Below, piece after piece: positions 6,624-14,274 of a stretch of 16,658 nt of DNA; the stretch's first letter is position 1; the number at the start of each line of letters is the position of its first letter. The notes beneath the pieces were generated by a model. That model did no database searches and had not been told where the DNA came from. It saw only the letters and a list, made by a program, of their open reading frames with translations. The stretch spans positions 1-16,658 of the forward strand of contig CAYRKT010000032.1 of NCBI GenBank assembly GCA_964425005.1, read 5' to 3'. The translations under genes were made by a program, and so were the position numbers. The stretch is from CAYRKT01 sp964425005. GTDB lineage: Bacteria > Synergistota > Synergistia > CAYRKT01.

Positions 6624-8599
6624 CCCTCGAACGCCCCCTCTCCCCTCCTGGGGAGCCTCCACGCCACGTAGGAGCACTCCGGATACCTGCTGCAGCCGAA
6701 GAAGGGCCTGCCCCGCTTGCTCCTCCTCCTAACCAGAGGGGCGCCGCAGACGGGACAGGGAACTCCCACCTGCTCCTGGTAGGAGCGGGAGTAGTCGCAC
6801 CTGGGGTAGTCGCTGCAGGAGACGAACCTGCCGTACCTCCCATCCCTTATCACCAGAGGGCTCCCGCACTTGGGGCAGCTCTCCTCGAGCCTCTCCGGCT
6901 CCAGCTTCACCCTCTCCTGTTCCCGGTAGACCCGATCGAGCAGCGGCTTGAAGCGCTCGTAGAAGCCCCTAACCACCTCGACCCATCCCTTGCTGCCCTC
7001 CTCCACCTGGTCCAGCTCCTCCTCCATCCTGGCGGTGAACTGGACGTCCACCACCTCGGGGAAGTTGGAGACCAAAAGCTCGTTCACCAGCTCCCCCAGG
7101 GCGGTCGGCTTGAGCTTCCCCTCCTCCAGGACCACGTACCTCCTCTCGTGGAGGGTCTGCACTATGGTGGCGTAGGTGGAAGGCCTTCCCACCCCGTTCT
7201 CCTCCAGGGCCTTTATGAGCCCCGCCTCCGAGTAGCGCGACGGGGGCTGGGTGAAGCGCTGCTGAGGCCTTATCTCCTTGATCTTCAGGACCTCTCCTGG
7301 GTCCAGCCTGGGCATCTCCCTCTCCCCTATGCCCAGGGGCCAAAGCCTCCCGAAGGACTCGAACTCCACCGATATCCCCTCGTACTTGAGCTCGTACGGG
7401 CCGGCCTCCACCCACAGGACGCCCTTGAGCAGCACCGCCGGGGCCATCTGGCTGGCCACGAACCTGTTCCATATGAGCTGATAGAGCCTGAACTGATCGG
7501 GGCTCAGGTGCTCCTTCACCTCCTCGGGGGTGAGCCTCACGTAGGTGGGCCTTATGGCCTCGTGGGCGTCCTGGACGTTCGCCCCCCCCTTGTGGTGGAC
7601 GTTCGGCCTCTCGGGTAGGTAGGCCTCGCCGAAGAGCTCCCCTATGAGGGAAAGGACCTCCTCCTGGGCCTCCTTCGATACCCGGAGGGAGTCAGTCCTC
7701 ATGTAGGTGATTAGCCCAACCGTGCCCAGGCCAGGCACGTCCACCCCCTCGTAGAGCTGCTGGGCCACCGTCATGGTCTTGCGGGGAGAGAAGGACAGCC
7801 TCCTAGCCGCCTCCTGCTGCAACGTGCTCGTCTTGAAGGGAGGAGGGGCAGCCCTGTATATCCTCCCCACGTTCAGGGAGGAGACCGAAAGGGGGTACCT
7901 CCTCAGGTCCTCCTCCACCCTCCTGGCCTCCTCGGCGGAGGAGATCTTGACGGGCCTGCCGTTGAGCCTGGAGAGCCTGAGGGTGAGCTCGCCCCCGGAG
8001 CTCAGGACCACCACGTCTATCACCCAGTACTCCTCGGGCTTGAAGTCCCTTATCTCCTTCTCCCTCTCGCACACCATCCTCAGGGCCACCGACTGGACCC
8101 GCCCCGCGGAAAGCCCCCTCTTCACCTTCCTCCAGAGGAGGGGCGATAGCTCGTAGCCCAGGAGCCTGTCCAGGACCCTCCTGGCCTGCTGGGCGAAGAC
8201 CTTGTTCATGTCTATGGGCTCCACCCGGGAGAAGGCGCTCTTAACCCCCGAGGGGGTTATCTCGTACATCCTCACCCTGCAGGGGGAGCTCACGTCTATC
8301 CCCAGGAGGTTCGCGACCTGCCAGGCTATGGACTCCCCCTCCCTGTCGGGGTCCGAGGCCAGTATCACCCCCGAGGCCTTCCTGTAGGCCCCAAGGAGCC
8401 TGGAGACCACCTCCCCCTTGCCCCTGATCTTTATGTACTCGGGGGAAAAGCCGTTCTCCACGTCCACCCCCATCCTGCTCTTGGGCAGGTCCATCAGGTG
8501 TCCGTAGGACGCCATCACCTCGTATCCCTTGCCCAGGATCTTCTTTATGGTCTTGGCCTTGGCAGGGGACTCCACGACCACCAGGTACCTATCGGCCAA
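6620..8599 (-). CDS. topA: DNA topoisomerase I (type IA)
   Basis: TopA relaxes negative supercoils through a transient 5'-phosphotyrosine link. The 659 residues contain the Toprim domain with VVESPAKAKTIKKILG (8-23) and SDPDREGESIAW (82-93), the active-site tyrosine in ITYMRTDS (Tyr299), and the conserved ENGVGRPSTYATI (467-479). Two C-terminal four-cysteine zinc ribbons follow, at 575-601 (CPKC...CSDYPRC) and 615-642 (CPVC...CSRYPEC). With two zinc ribbons it is slightly shorter than the B. subtilis enzyme. The start is TTG at 8599, required by the family N-terminus; GGGAG lies about nine bases upstream. It is 13 bases after dprA and overlaps trmFO by four. There is no second Toprim or helicase domain, so it is not reverse gyrase. 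Confidence 0.98.
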   Translation of the reverse strand: MADRYLVVVESPAKAKTIKKILGKGYEVMASYGHLMDLPKSRMGVDVENGFSPEYIKIRGKGEVVSRLLGAYRKASGVILASDPDREGESIAWQVANLLGIDVSSPCRVRMYEITPSGVKSAFSRVEPIDMNKVFAQQARRVLDRLLGYELSPLLWRKVKRGLSAGRVQSVALRMVCEREKEIRDFKPEEYWVIDVVVLSSGGELTLRLSRLNGRPVKISSAEEARRVEEDLRRYPLSVSSLNVGRIYRAAPPPFKTSTLQQEAARRLSFSPRKTMTVAQQLYEGVDVPGLGTVGLITYMRTDSLRVSKEAQEEVLSLIGELFGEAYLPERPNVHHKGGANVQDAHEAIRPTYVRLTPEEVKEHLSPDQFRLYQLIWNRFVASQMAPAVLLKGVLWVEAGPYELKYEGISVEFESFGRLWPLGIGEREMPRLDPGEVLKIKEIRPQQRFTQPPSRYSEAGLIKALEENGVGRPSTYATIVQTLHERRYVVLEEGKLKPTALGELVNELLVSNFPEVVDVQFTARMEEELDQVEEGSKGWVEVVRGFYERFKPLLDRVYREQERVKLEPERLEESCPKCGSPLVIRDGRYGRFVSCSDYPRCDYSRSYQEQVGVPCPVCGAPLVRRRSKRGRPFFGCSRYPECSYVAWRLPRRGEGAFEG

Positions 8600-8612
8600 A
8601 GGACACCACTCC

Positions 8613-9680
8613 CTAGATCAACCTGACCATCCCATCGGAGGTCAACTCCACCAACGAGGCCCCCTCCAGCTCGGAGAGGGCCCTGAGCAGGTCGAGGTAG
8701 CCCATGGAGCTCTCGGCGGCCAGCAGGTCGAAGCTCATGTCACCCTTGAGCTCCAGTAGCTCCAGGACCCTGGAGGCCCCCTCGCTCAGAGGGGGCCGCC
8801 CCATCGCGGGAGACGGCGAACCAGAGATCAAGGCCTCGGAGGGGAGCACGTCGTCGGGGGAGAGGGCCACCAGGGCCCCATCCCTTATGAGGGCGTTGGA
8901 ACCAGCCCCCATGGGGTCGAACACCCTGGACGGGACCGAGTAGACGTCTATACCCGCCCCCATAGCGAGCCGGGCGGTTATGAGGGCCCCGCTCCTCTCG
9001 GGGGCCTCGACGACCAGCACGGCCCTGCTCAGTCCCGCTATCAACCTGTTCCTCCGGGGGAAGTGCTCCCTCAGGGGGGGAGCGCCGAAGGGGAGCTCGC
9101 TCAGCAAGGCCCCCCTCTCCGAGACCTCCTCGAAGAGGCCCCTGTGCTGGGGCGGATAGACCACGTCCAGGCCGCATCCCAGGACCACCGCGGTGAAACC
9201 CCCACTATCCAGGGCCGCCCTGTGGGCCACCCCGTCCACGCCCAGGGCACCTCCCGACACGATCCCGAAGCCCCTCTCCGCCAGCCTCCCGGCGAAGGAG
9301 CAGGCCACCTTCCTGCCGTAGGCCGTGGCCCTCCTGGTGCCCACCACCGCCACCAGGGGCCTATCCTCCTCCAAGCGCCCCTTGCAGTAGAGAAGGAGCG
9401 GCGGCCTGAGGGTGGGGGGAAACCAACCGAGGCGACCGTCCCACAGGGATACCAGCTCCACTCCTGCCCGGTCGACCAGCTCCATCTCCTTGAGGTGAAG
9501 GCCCTTATCCAGCACCTCCCCGAGCCTCCTGGCCCTGGAGCTGGAGGAAGCCTCGCCCCGCGACAGCAGGAAGGAGAGGATGGCCTCGACGTCCCTCGAG
9601 CCCACGCGGGAGGCCACCTCCCTCAGGCCCACCAGGCCGAAGCCCGCCATGTGAAGGGCTAGGAGAAGCTCCGAGGACAA
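8613..9680 (-). CDS. dprA: DNA-processing protein DprA
   Basis: DprA (Smf) binds incoming single-stranded DNA during natural transformation and loads RecA. The 355 residues hold a SAM/HhH-like N-terminal region (about 1-100), then the DprA Rossmann-fold domain: VAVVGTRRATAYG (110-122), IVSGGALGVDGVAHRAAL (140-157), VVLGCGLDVVYPP (165-177), FPRRNRLIAGLS (207-218) and ERSGALITARLA (228-239). About 300-355 form the C-terminal winged-helix-like domain. The start is TTG at 9680 with GGGGTGG six bases upstream; the comM stop is embedded between them. Position between comM and topA supports a DNA-uptake or recombination role, although dprA also occurs in bacteria not known to be transformable. Confidence 0.96.
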   Translation of the reverse strand: MSSELLLALHMAGFGLVGLREVASRVGSRDVEAILSFLLSRGEASSSSRARRLGEVLDKGLHLKEMELVDRAGVELVSLWDGRLGWFPPTLRPPLLLYCKGRLEEDRPLVAVVGTRRATAYGRKVACSFAGRLAERGFGIVSGGALGVDGVAHRAALDSGGFTAVVLGCGLDVVYPPQHRGLFEEVSERGALLSELPFGAPPLREHFPRRNRLIAGLSRAVLVVEAPERSGALITARLAMGAGIDVYSVPSRVFDPMGAGSNALIRDGALVALSPDDVLPSEALISGSPSPAMGRPPLSEGASRVLELLELKGDMSFDLLAAESSMGYLDLLRALSELEGASLVELTSDGMVRLI

Positions 9681-9693
9681 GGCCTACCACCCC
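9681..9693 (-). promoter_or_regulatory. Ribosome binding site of dprA overlapping the comM stop
   Basis: GGGGTGG (9687-9693) is followed by the comM stop TAG and the bases GCC, then TTG of dprA. From GGTGG through the start codon, 14 bases are identical to the flgA start region at 771-784. This fixes the dprA start at 9680. Confidence 0.7.
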
Positions 9694-11192
9694 TCGAACA
9701 GGTCTCCCCTGGGCCTGTAGGAGAGAGCCTCGGCGAGGTGCGCCACGCCCACCTCGTCGGCCCCCTCCAGGTCAGCTATGGTCCTGGCCACCTTGAGGAC
9801 CCGGCTGTAGCTCCTGCCCGTCAGGCCAAACCTCATCACAGCCCCCTCCATGAAGGACCTGCCGTCGGGGGAGAGCCTCAGGTACTTCCTCACGTGCCTC
9901 TCCCTCATCTGGGAGTTCAGCCGAACCTCCGCCCCCTCGGAGGAAAAGCGCTCGGCCTGCCTCCTCCTGGCCCTCAGGACCCGCTCCAGGACGGCACGGG
10001 AGCTCTCCCCCCCGCCCACGGAGGAGAGCTCCCTCGGCGAAAGCCGGGGCACCGGCACGAAGAGGTCTATCCTGTCCAGGATCGGCCCCGAGAGCTTCCT
10101 CCTGTAGCGGGCCATGTCCCCCGAGGAGCACACGCAACCCCTCACCGGATCCGGGCCGCAGGGACAGGGGTTCGCCGCGGCCACCAGGGAGAACGAGGCC
10201 GGGAAGGTCATGGCCCCGGAGGCCCTGGAGACCGTTATCCTCCCCTCCTCCAGCGGCTGTCTTAGGGCCTCCAGCACGTCCCTTCGGAACTCGGGGAGCT
10301 CGTCCAGGAAGAGCACGCCCCTGTGGGCCAGGCTTATCTCACCAGGCCTCACGGAGTTCCCACCCCCGCAAATGGCGGGGACGCTGGCCGAGTGATGCGG
10401 GGCCCTGAAGGGAGGCAACCTCGAGAAGCCTTTGTCCAGGAGACCAGCGGCGCTGTAGATGGAGGCCACCTCCAGGAGCTCCTCGTCGCTCAAAGGCGGC
10501 AGGATCCCCCTCAAGGCCCTGGCCAGCATGCTCTTCCCCGACCCAGGGGGTCCCACCATCAGCAGGCTGTGCCCCCCCGCGGCAGATATCTCGAGGCACC
10601 TCTTGGCCATGGCCTGTCCCTTTATCTCCGATAGGTCCACCTCGGGCGCGGCGGAGGCACCTAACACCTCGCCCCTGGGGGAGGGAAGGTCCCTCTCCCC
10701 CCTGAGGTGGGAGAGGAGCTCGCCCAGGGAGGAGACCAGACCCACCTCGAGCCCCCTCACCATGGAGAGCTCCCCCTCGTTGGCGAGGGGCGCAAAGAGC
10801 TTGACCCCCAGCTCCTTGGCGAGGAGGGCGACGCACAGCGACCCCCTCACTCCCCTCACCTCCCCCTCGAGGGAGAGCTCGCCGCAGAAGAGGGCGGGAC
10901 TTCCCATCCTGAAGAGGCCCATAGCCTCCAGCACGGCCATGGCTATGGGGAGGTCGAGGAGGCTTCCCTCCTTCCTGAGGTCAGCTGGGGCCAGGTTCAC
11001 CGATATCTCGCCCCTGAGCTTAACCCCCAGGGAGGAGAGGGCCGCCCTCACCCTCTCCCTCGACTCCTTGACCGCCGCATCGGGCAGACCCACCAGGTTG
11101 AAGGAGAAGAGGCCCGAGGAGACGAAGGTCTCCACCTCCACCTTGAAGGCCCTCACCCCCAGCAGGGAGGCCCCCCAGACGGAAGAGGCCAC
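9684..11192 (-). CDS. comM: YifB/ComM family Mg-chelatase-like AAA+ ATPase
   Basis: ComM is an AAA+ helicase that promotes branch migration of transforming DNA in Gram-negative bacteria; YifB homologues are widespread. The 502 residues have the N-terminal ChlI-like domain (FNLVGLPDAAVKESRERVRAA near 31-51), Walker A GPPGSGKS (214-221), Walker B VLFLDELPE (293-301), paired cysteines at 343, 345, 353 and 355 (NPCPCG, CVCS), SGPILDRIDL (368-377) and the Mg_chelatase C-terminal domain. Two GTG starts compete. GTG at 11201 lies only three bases after the yraN stop with no good binding site. GTG at 11192 has GGGGGTGG five bases upstream and gives the family-typical distance to LLGV, so I prefer it. 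It is followed three bases later by dprA. Confidence 0.94.
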   Translation of the reverse strand: MASSVWGASLLGVRAFKVEVETFVSSGLFSFNLVGLPDAAVKESRERVRAALSSLGVKLRGEISVNLAPADLRKEGSLLDLPIAMAVLEAMGLFRMGSPALFCGELSLEGEVRGVRGSLCVALLAKELGVKLFAPLANEGELSMVRGLEVGLVSSLGELLSHLRGERDLPSPRGEVLGASAAPEVDLSEIKGQAMAKRCLEISAAGGHSLLMVGPPGSGKSMLARALRGILPPLSDEELLEVASIYSAAGLLDKGFSRLPPFRAPHHSASVPAICGGGNSVRPGEISLAHRGVLFLDELPEFRRDVLEALRQPLEEGRITVSRASGAMTFPASFSLVAAANPCPCGPDPVRGCVCSSGDMARYRRKLSGPILDRIDLFVPVPRLSPRELSSVGGGESSRAVLERVLRARRRQAERFSSEGAEVRLNSQMRERHVRKYLRLSPDGRSFMEGAVMRFGLTGRSYSRVLKVARTIADLEGADEVGVAHLAEALSYRPRGDLFEGW

Positions 11193-11205
11193 GAGCGCCA
11201 CCCCC
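11193..11205 (-). promoter_or_regulatory. Ribosome binding site favouring the shorter comM start
   Basis: GGGGGTGG (11198-11205) lies five bases before GTG at 11192. It overlaps the other candidate GTG (11199-11201), which has no comparable upstream site. This decides the comM start. Confidence 0.55.
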
Positions 11206-11567
11206 TAGAGCCTGACCACGTCCACCAGGTGCTCCACGCGGTAGCTTCCGTCCCGACAAACCGTGATGGCCACCACGTCCACCCTCCAGTTGCCGCAGAA
11301 GTCCCACATCTCCACGCAGCTTCTGGCGCAAAGCAACACCTTCCTCATCTTCCGGGGTCCCACGCTCTCCAGGGCGCCCTGGAAGGGGTTATCCGTCCGG
11401 CACCTAACCTCGACGAAGACCAGCTCATCGCCGTCCAGGCAGACCAGGTCCACCTCGCCGGTCCTCAGGCGCAGGTTCCTGGCGAGCACCCTGAAGCCCT
11501 TCTCGCCCAGGTACTTAGAGGCCAGGTCCTCGGCCCACCTACCCAGCTCCCGACCTCTCCCTCTCAT
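11205..11567 (-). CDS. YraN family protein (UPF0102), endonuclease-like
   Basis: This is a 120-residue protein of the UPF0102/YraN family, whose fold is that of PD-(D/E)XK nucleases; its cellular role is unsettled. The N-terminus RGRELGRWAEDLASKYLGEKGFRVLARNLRLRTGEVDLV contains the family core, with GEVDLV (37-42) and FVEVRCR (51-57) as the predicted metal-binding set; Arg replaces the more common Lys in the last motif. The ATG at 11567 is chosen because similarity starts there and GGGAGGAG precedes it; an upstream extension to 11648 is out of family. It overlaps the upstream FlhB-like gene by 29 bases and ends three bases before the longer comM start. The rnhB-yraN-comM-dprA order is widely conserved. 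Confidence 0.92.
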   Translation of the reverse strand: MRGRGRELGRWAEDLASKYLGEKGFRVLARNLRLRTGEVDLVCLDGDELVFVEVRCRTDNPFQGALESVGPRKMRKVLLCARSCVEMWDFCGNWRVDVVAITVCRDGSYRVEHLVDVVRL

Positions 11568-11838
11568 AGCTCCTCCCGGAGGAGTAGACGAAGGCCAACA
11601 CCTGGGCGACCGCCTCGTAGAGGTGCGGCGGTATGGGAGAACCCACATCCACCGAGATCAAGGCCGCCACCAGGGCGGCGTCCTCCACCACCGGGACCCG
11701 ATGCTCCCTGGCGACCTCCACTATCCTCTCGGCGACGTAACCTCTCCCCGAGGCCATCACCCTGGGCGCCTCGTCGACCCCCTGCTCGTACCTCAAGGCC
11801 ACAGCCATCTTCGGCCTGGACCTCCTCCCCTCAGCCAC
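11539..11838 (-). CDS. Orphan FlhB C-terminal-domain protein (EscU/YscU/HrcU family, FlhX/YlqH-like)
   Basis: This 99-residue protein matches only the cytoplasmic C-terminal subdomain of FlhB, the substrate-specificity switch of the flagellar type III export gate. MAVALRYEQGVDEAPRVMASG (11-31) corresponds to the region just after the FlhB autocleavage site, and the remainder (VAERIVEVAREHRVPVVED, IPPHLYEAVAQVLAFVY) follows the family to its end. The NPTH cleavage motif is absent, replaced by a basic segment GRRSRPK, and there are no membrane helices. GTG at 11838 has GAGGTGG at 11845-11851 with six bases of spacing; ATG at 11808 is possible but its purine tract is too distant. It lies 11 bases after a FliK-like gene, the same pair and place as ylqG-ylqH in B. 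subtilis. Function is not established. Confidence 0.88.
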   Translation of the reverse strand: MAEGRRSRPKMAVALRYEQGVDEAPRVMASGRGYVAERIVEVAREHRVPVVEDAALVAALISVDVGSPIPPHLYEAVAQVLAFVYSSGRSYERERSGAG

Positions 11839-11851
11839 GAGGCACCACCTC
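11839..11851 (-). promoter_or_regulatory. Ribosome binding site of the FlhB-C-like gene
   Basis: GAGGTGG (11845-11851) overlaps the stop of the FliK-like gene and lies six bases before GTG at 11838. It supports the longer form of the FlhB-like protein with its basic N-terminal segment, instead of ATG at 11808. Confidence 0.6.
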
Positions 11852-12878
11852 AGGCTAGCACGTCCAGGCCCAGGGGCAAGGGGCCTTCCCCGCCCCGCCC
11901 CGCGGCCGGACCCGCCCTCAGGGCGACCAGCGTCAGGCCCAGGGCGAGGAGGCTCTCTTTGAGCTCCTCCGCCCTGGCCTCGAGAAAAGCCCCCTTCTCG
12001 GCGGAGTCCACCTCCAGGGTCACCGCCGCCCTCGAGCCGGAGGAGACCACCTCTCCCCTGGTGGGCCCAAACCCGGGGAAATCCCCCTCGAACTCGGCCC
12101 TCAGGAACTCCAAACCCTCCTCGCCCCTGCGGTAGCGCAGGAAGACCCTGCACACCGAGCTCTCCTCCCCCATCGGCAGGTCCAGCCTGGTGGGAACGTG
12201 CCTCGATAGATCCCCCCTCGGAGGGATCAGGGATAGCTTTTGCCCCAGCAGATAGAGCCTCTCGTCCTCCTCTAGCTCCAAGAGCTCCTCGAGGGGCTTT
12301 CCTCCCTCTAAGCCCTCCCGGGAGAGGGCTCTCCTCAGCTTCTTGCGCACGGAGGACCAGAGGTAGGAGGCCTCCTCCCTGCTCAGGCTGGAGAAGAGAG
12401 CCATAGCCCTCAGGTTCTCCTCCGTGAAGGGCAAACCCCTCACCCAGAGCTCCACCAGGGCCCTGGAGGCCCCCGGTAGCCCCCTGCCCCTGAGCCTCTC
12501 CGCCAGGGCCCTCACGGTCCCAGGCATCACGGGAAGGCCCACCTCCATGAGAGCCAGGGCCACCTCCCTCTCCACCCCGGAGAAGGAGGCCATCGCCTCC
12601 ATCCCTCCGCCCATCAGGCGAAGGAGGGGGACCGGACCGCTCTTGTCCAGCACCGCGGAGAAGGCCTGGCCCACCCTCAAGGGCACCGTCGACTGGGCGA
12701 GCAGAGTCTTGTCCCCTATCCTCACCAGGTAGCCCTCCCCAGACTCGGAGAGCACCTGCCCCCTCACGGTCTGACCGTGCTGGAGCTCCGCCAGGAGCCT
12801 CCTCGCCTCGCCCCTCTGCCCCAGCTCCCCCGATACGGGCCTCACGCCCTCGGTCGGCCCGACCCTCTCGATGGGCAA
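11850..12878 (-). CDS. FliK-like (flagellar hook-length control-like) protein, weakly conserved
   Basis: This is a 342-residue protein with little sharp sequence signature. Residues 27-85 (RLLAELQHGQTVRGQVL, YLVRIGDKTLLAQSTVPLRVGQAFSAVL) resemble the N-terminal segment of proteins annotated as hook-length control-like. Residues about 245-320 (VFLRYRRGEEGLEFLRAEF, AAVTLEVDSAEKGAFLEAR, LKESLLALGL) resemble a FliK C-terminal (Flg_hook) domain with its strand-strand-helix pattern. No membrane segment or signal peptide is seen. The position between rnhB and the FlhB-C protein is where B. subtilis has ylqG, which supports the call. The start is TTG at 12878, with AGGTGG nine bases upstream overlapping the rnhB stop. 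The family call is moderate and the role unknown; a partner of the adjacent FlhB-like protein is an inference. Confidence 0.65.
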   Translation of the reverse strand: MPIERVGPTEGVRPVSGELGQRGEARRLLAELQHGQTVRGQVLSESGEGYLVRIGDKTLLAQSTVPLRVGQAFSAVLDKSGPVPLLRLMGGGMEAMASFSGVEREVALALMEVGLPVMPGTVRALAERLRGRGLPGASRALVELWVRGLPFTEENLRAMALFSSLSREEASYLWSSVRKKLRRALSREGLEGGKPLEELLELEEDERLYLLGQKLSLIPPRGDLSRHVPTRLDLPMGEESSVCRVFLRYRRGEEGLEFLRAEFEGDFPGFGPTRGEVVSSGSRAAVTLEVDSAEKGAFLEARAEELKESLLALGLTLVALRAGPAAGRGGEGPLPLGLDVLA

Positions 12879-12884
12879 CCTAGC

Positions 12885-13469
12885 TCACCACCTGAAGCTC
12901 CTCCTGTGCTGGGGGGTCGGCCCGAGCCTCCTGATGGCCTCCCTGTGGCGGGGCGTGGGGTAGCCCTTGTGCTCTGAGAGACCGTAGCCCGGGAAGATCC
13001 GATCCAGAACGAGCATCACCCTGTCCCGGCAGACCTTGGCCAGCACCGATGCAGCTCCCACCAGGGGCGCCCTCTCGTCCCCCCGCACCAGCGCCGTCTG
13101 CCTGAAGGGCAGATTGGGTATGGGGTAGGGCCCGTCCACCAGCACCAGGTCCAGCTCCAGCCCCAGCTTCAGGACAGCCCTCCGCATGGCCAGGAGCGAA
13201 GCCCCAAGCACCCCCAGCTCGTCCACCTCCTTCGCGGAGGAGCAGGCCAGGGCGCTCCTGAGGGAGCCCAAGCGGATCACCTCGAAGAGCTCCTCCCTTC
13301 GAGCTGGTGACAAACCCTTGGAGTCCAGGCACCCGAGGCGATTGATGGCCTTAAGCCCCTCGAGATCGACGGCCACGGCGGCAGCCACCACGGGGCCGCA
13401 CAGCGGACCCCTTCCCGCCTCGTCCACCCCCGCTAGGACGAGGCGCCGGACGCTACGGGGGCACCTCAA
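12885..13469 (-). CDS. rnhB: Ribonuclease HII
   Basis: RNase HII cuts RNA in RNA-DNA hybrids and starts excision of single misincorporated ribonucleotides. The 194 residues have AGVDEAGRGPLCGPVVAAAV (13-32) with catalytic Asp16 and Glu17, VDGPYPIP (111-118) with Asp112, RGDERAPLVGAASVLAKVCRDR (129-150) with Asp131, and the C-terminal HKGYPTPRHREAI and GPTPQHRRSF motifs typical of the family. The start is TTG at 13469, preceded by GGGAGGGTGA inside rbgA; the two genes overlap by 17 bases. It sits six bases before the FliK-like gene. The rbgA-rnhB pair is conserved across Firmicutes and related phyla. Confidence 0.97.
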   Translation of the reverse strand: MRCPRSVRRLVLAGVDEAGRGPLCGPVVAAAVAVDLEGLKAINRLGCLDSKGLSPARREELFEVIRLGSLRSALACSSAKEVDELGVLGASLLAMRRAVLKLGLELDLVLVDGPYPIPNLPFRQTALVRGDERAPLVGAASVLAKVCRDRVMLVLDRIFPGYGLSEHKGYPTPRHREAIRRLGPTPQHRRSFRW

Positions 13470-14274
13470 GGCTCACCCTCCCAAGCCCGCCGGAGGAGAA
13501 CTCCATCAGGAGGTCCTTGGCAGCCTCCTCCAGGTTGACTTCACCCCCCCTGAGCAGGAACCCCCTGCTCCTCCCTATGCGCGAGATCACCTCCATAGCC
13601 TCCCCCTCGGCCTCGTCAAACCCGTACCGGGAGAGGACCCTTCCCATGAGCCCCCTGCTCCTGAGGAAGGACAGGAGCTCGACGGCGAGCTTGTAGTGGC
13701 CCCCTATCACGTCAGCCCTGACGCAGCCTATCCAGGCGAGCCTCCTCTGGAGCTCCGCCCCCTCCCCGGGCTCGAGCACCCCAGGCGTGTCCAAAAGCAG
13801 GAAACCCTCGGCCCGATAGAACTGGAGCCCCCTGGTGTGCCCCGGCACCGGGGCCACCGAAGCCCTCCTCCTGCCCGCCAGGGCGTTTATCAGGGTGGAC
13901 TTGCCCACGTTGGGTATGCCCACCACCATGACCCTCCTCTCCCTCCTCGCGTCGGGGCGAGGACCCCTCCTCACCAGGCGCGAGAGCTCCCTCCTGCAGG
14001 AGCCCTCCCTGAGGTCGAGGGCCACGCAGAACTCGAACCCCTCCCGCGCGAGGAGCTCCAACCAGCGCCCGGTGACCTCCTCCTCGGCCAGGTCGGCCTT
14101 CGAGAGCACCACGCCCACCGGCTTCCTGGACGAGATCAGCCCGGACTCCGGGGAGCGCGAGGAGAGGGGAGCCCTCGCGTCCCTCACCTCCACCACCAGG
14201 TCCACCATGGGCAGGACCTCTAGGATCTTGGCCCGGGCCCGGGCCATGTGCCCCGGATACCATACGCTCCTCAT
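13453..14274 (-). CDS. rbgA: Ribosome biogenesis GTPase RbgA (YlqF)
   Basis: RbgA is a GTPase for late assembly of the 50S ribosomal subunit. The 273 residues show the circularly permuted GTPase order: G4 SKAD (58-61), then G1 GIPNVGKST (119-127), G2 around Thr147 (PGHTRG) and G3 DTPG (162-165). The N-terminus VWYPGHMARARAK is a family hallmark, in which the His is thought to take part in catalysis. The C-terminal region (about 190-260) is the helical ANTAR-like RNA-binding part. The start is ATG at 14274, whose ATGA overlaps the lepB stop. It lies close to rplS, as in Bacillus, fitting a shared role in 50S formation. Confidence 0.96.
   Translation of the reverse strand: MRSVWYPGHMARARAKILEVLPMVDLVVEVRDARAPLSSRSPESGLISSRKPVGVVLSKADLAEEEVTGRWLELLAREGFEFCVALDLREGSCRRELSRLVRRGPRPDARRERRVMVVGIPNVGKSTLINALAGRRRASVAPVPGHTRGLQFYRAEGFLLLDTPGVLEPGEGAELQRRLAWIGCVRADVIGGHYKLAVELLSFLRSRGLMGRVLSRYGFDEAEGEAMEVISRIGRSRGFLLRGGEVNLEEAAKDLLMEFSSGGLGRVSLEVPP

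Noticed and set aside
6624..6677. Upstream extension of trmFO
   Set aside because: The Rossmann N-terminus begins at 6623 and the added residues overlap the topA C-terminus in a different frame.
6620..8599. Reverse gyrase
   Set aside because: Thermophily was suspected, but the type IA topoisomerase is 659 residues with no helicase domain.
11568..11648. Upstream extension of yraN
   Set aside because: UPF0102 similarity begins at 11567, where an ATG with a good ribosome binding site is present.
10707..11858. Open frame of 383 codons on the plus strand across comM, yraN and the FlhB-C gene
   Set aside because: It runs antisense across three well-supported genes and is a low-complexity Pro/His/Arg-rich translation.
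13186..14223. Open frame of 345 codons on the plus strand over rnhB and rbgA
   Set aside because: Antisense to two certain genes, no recognisable motif.
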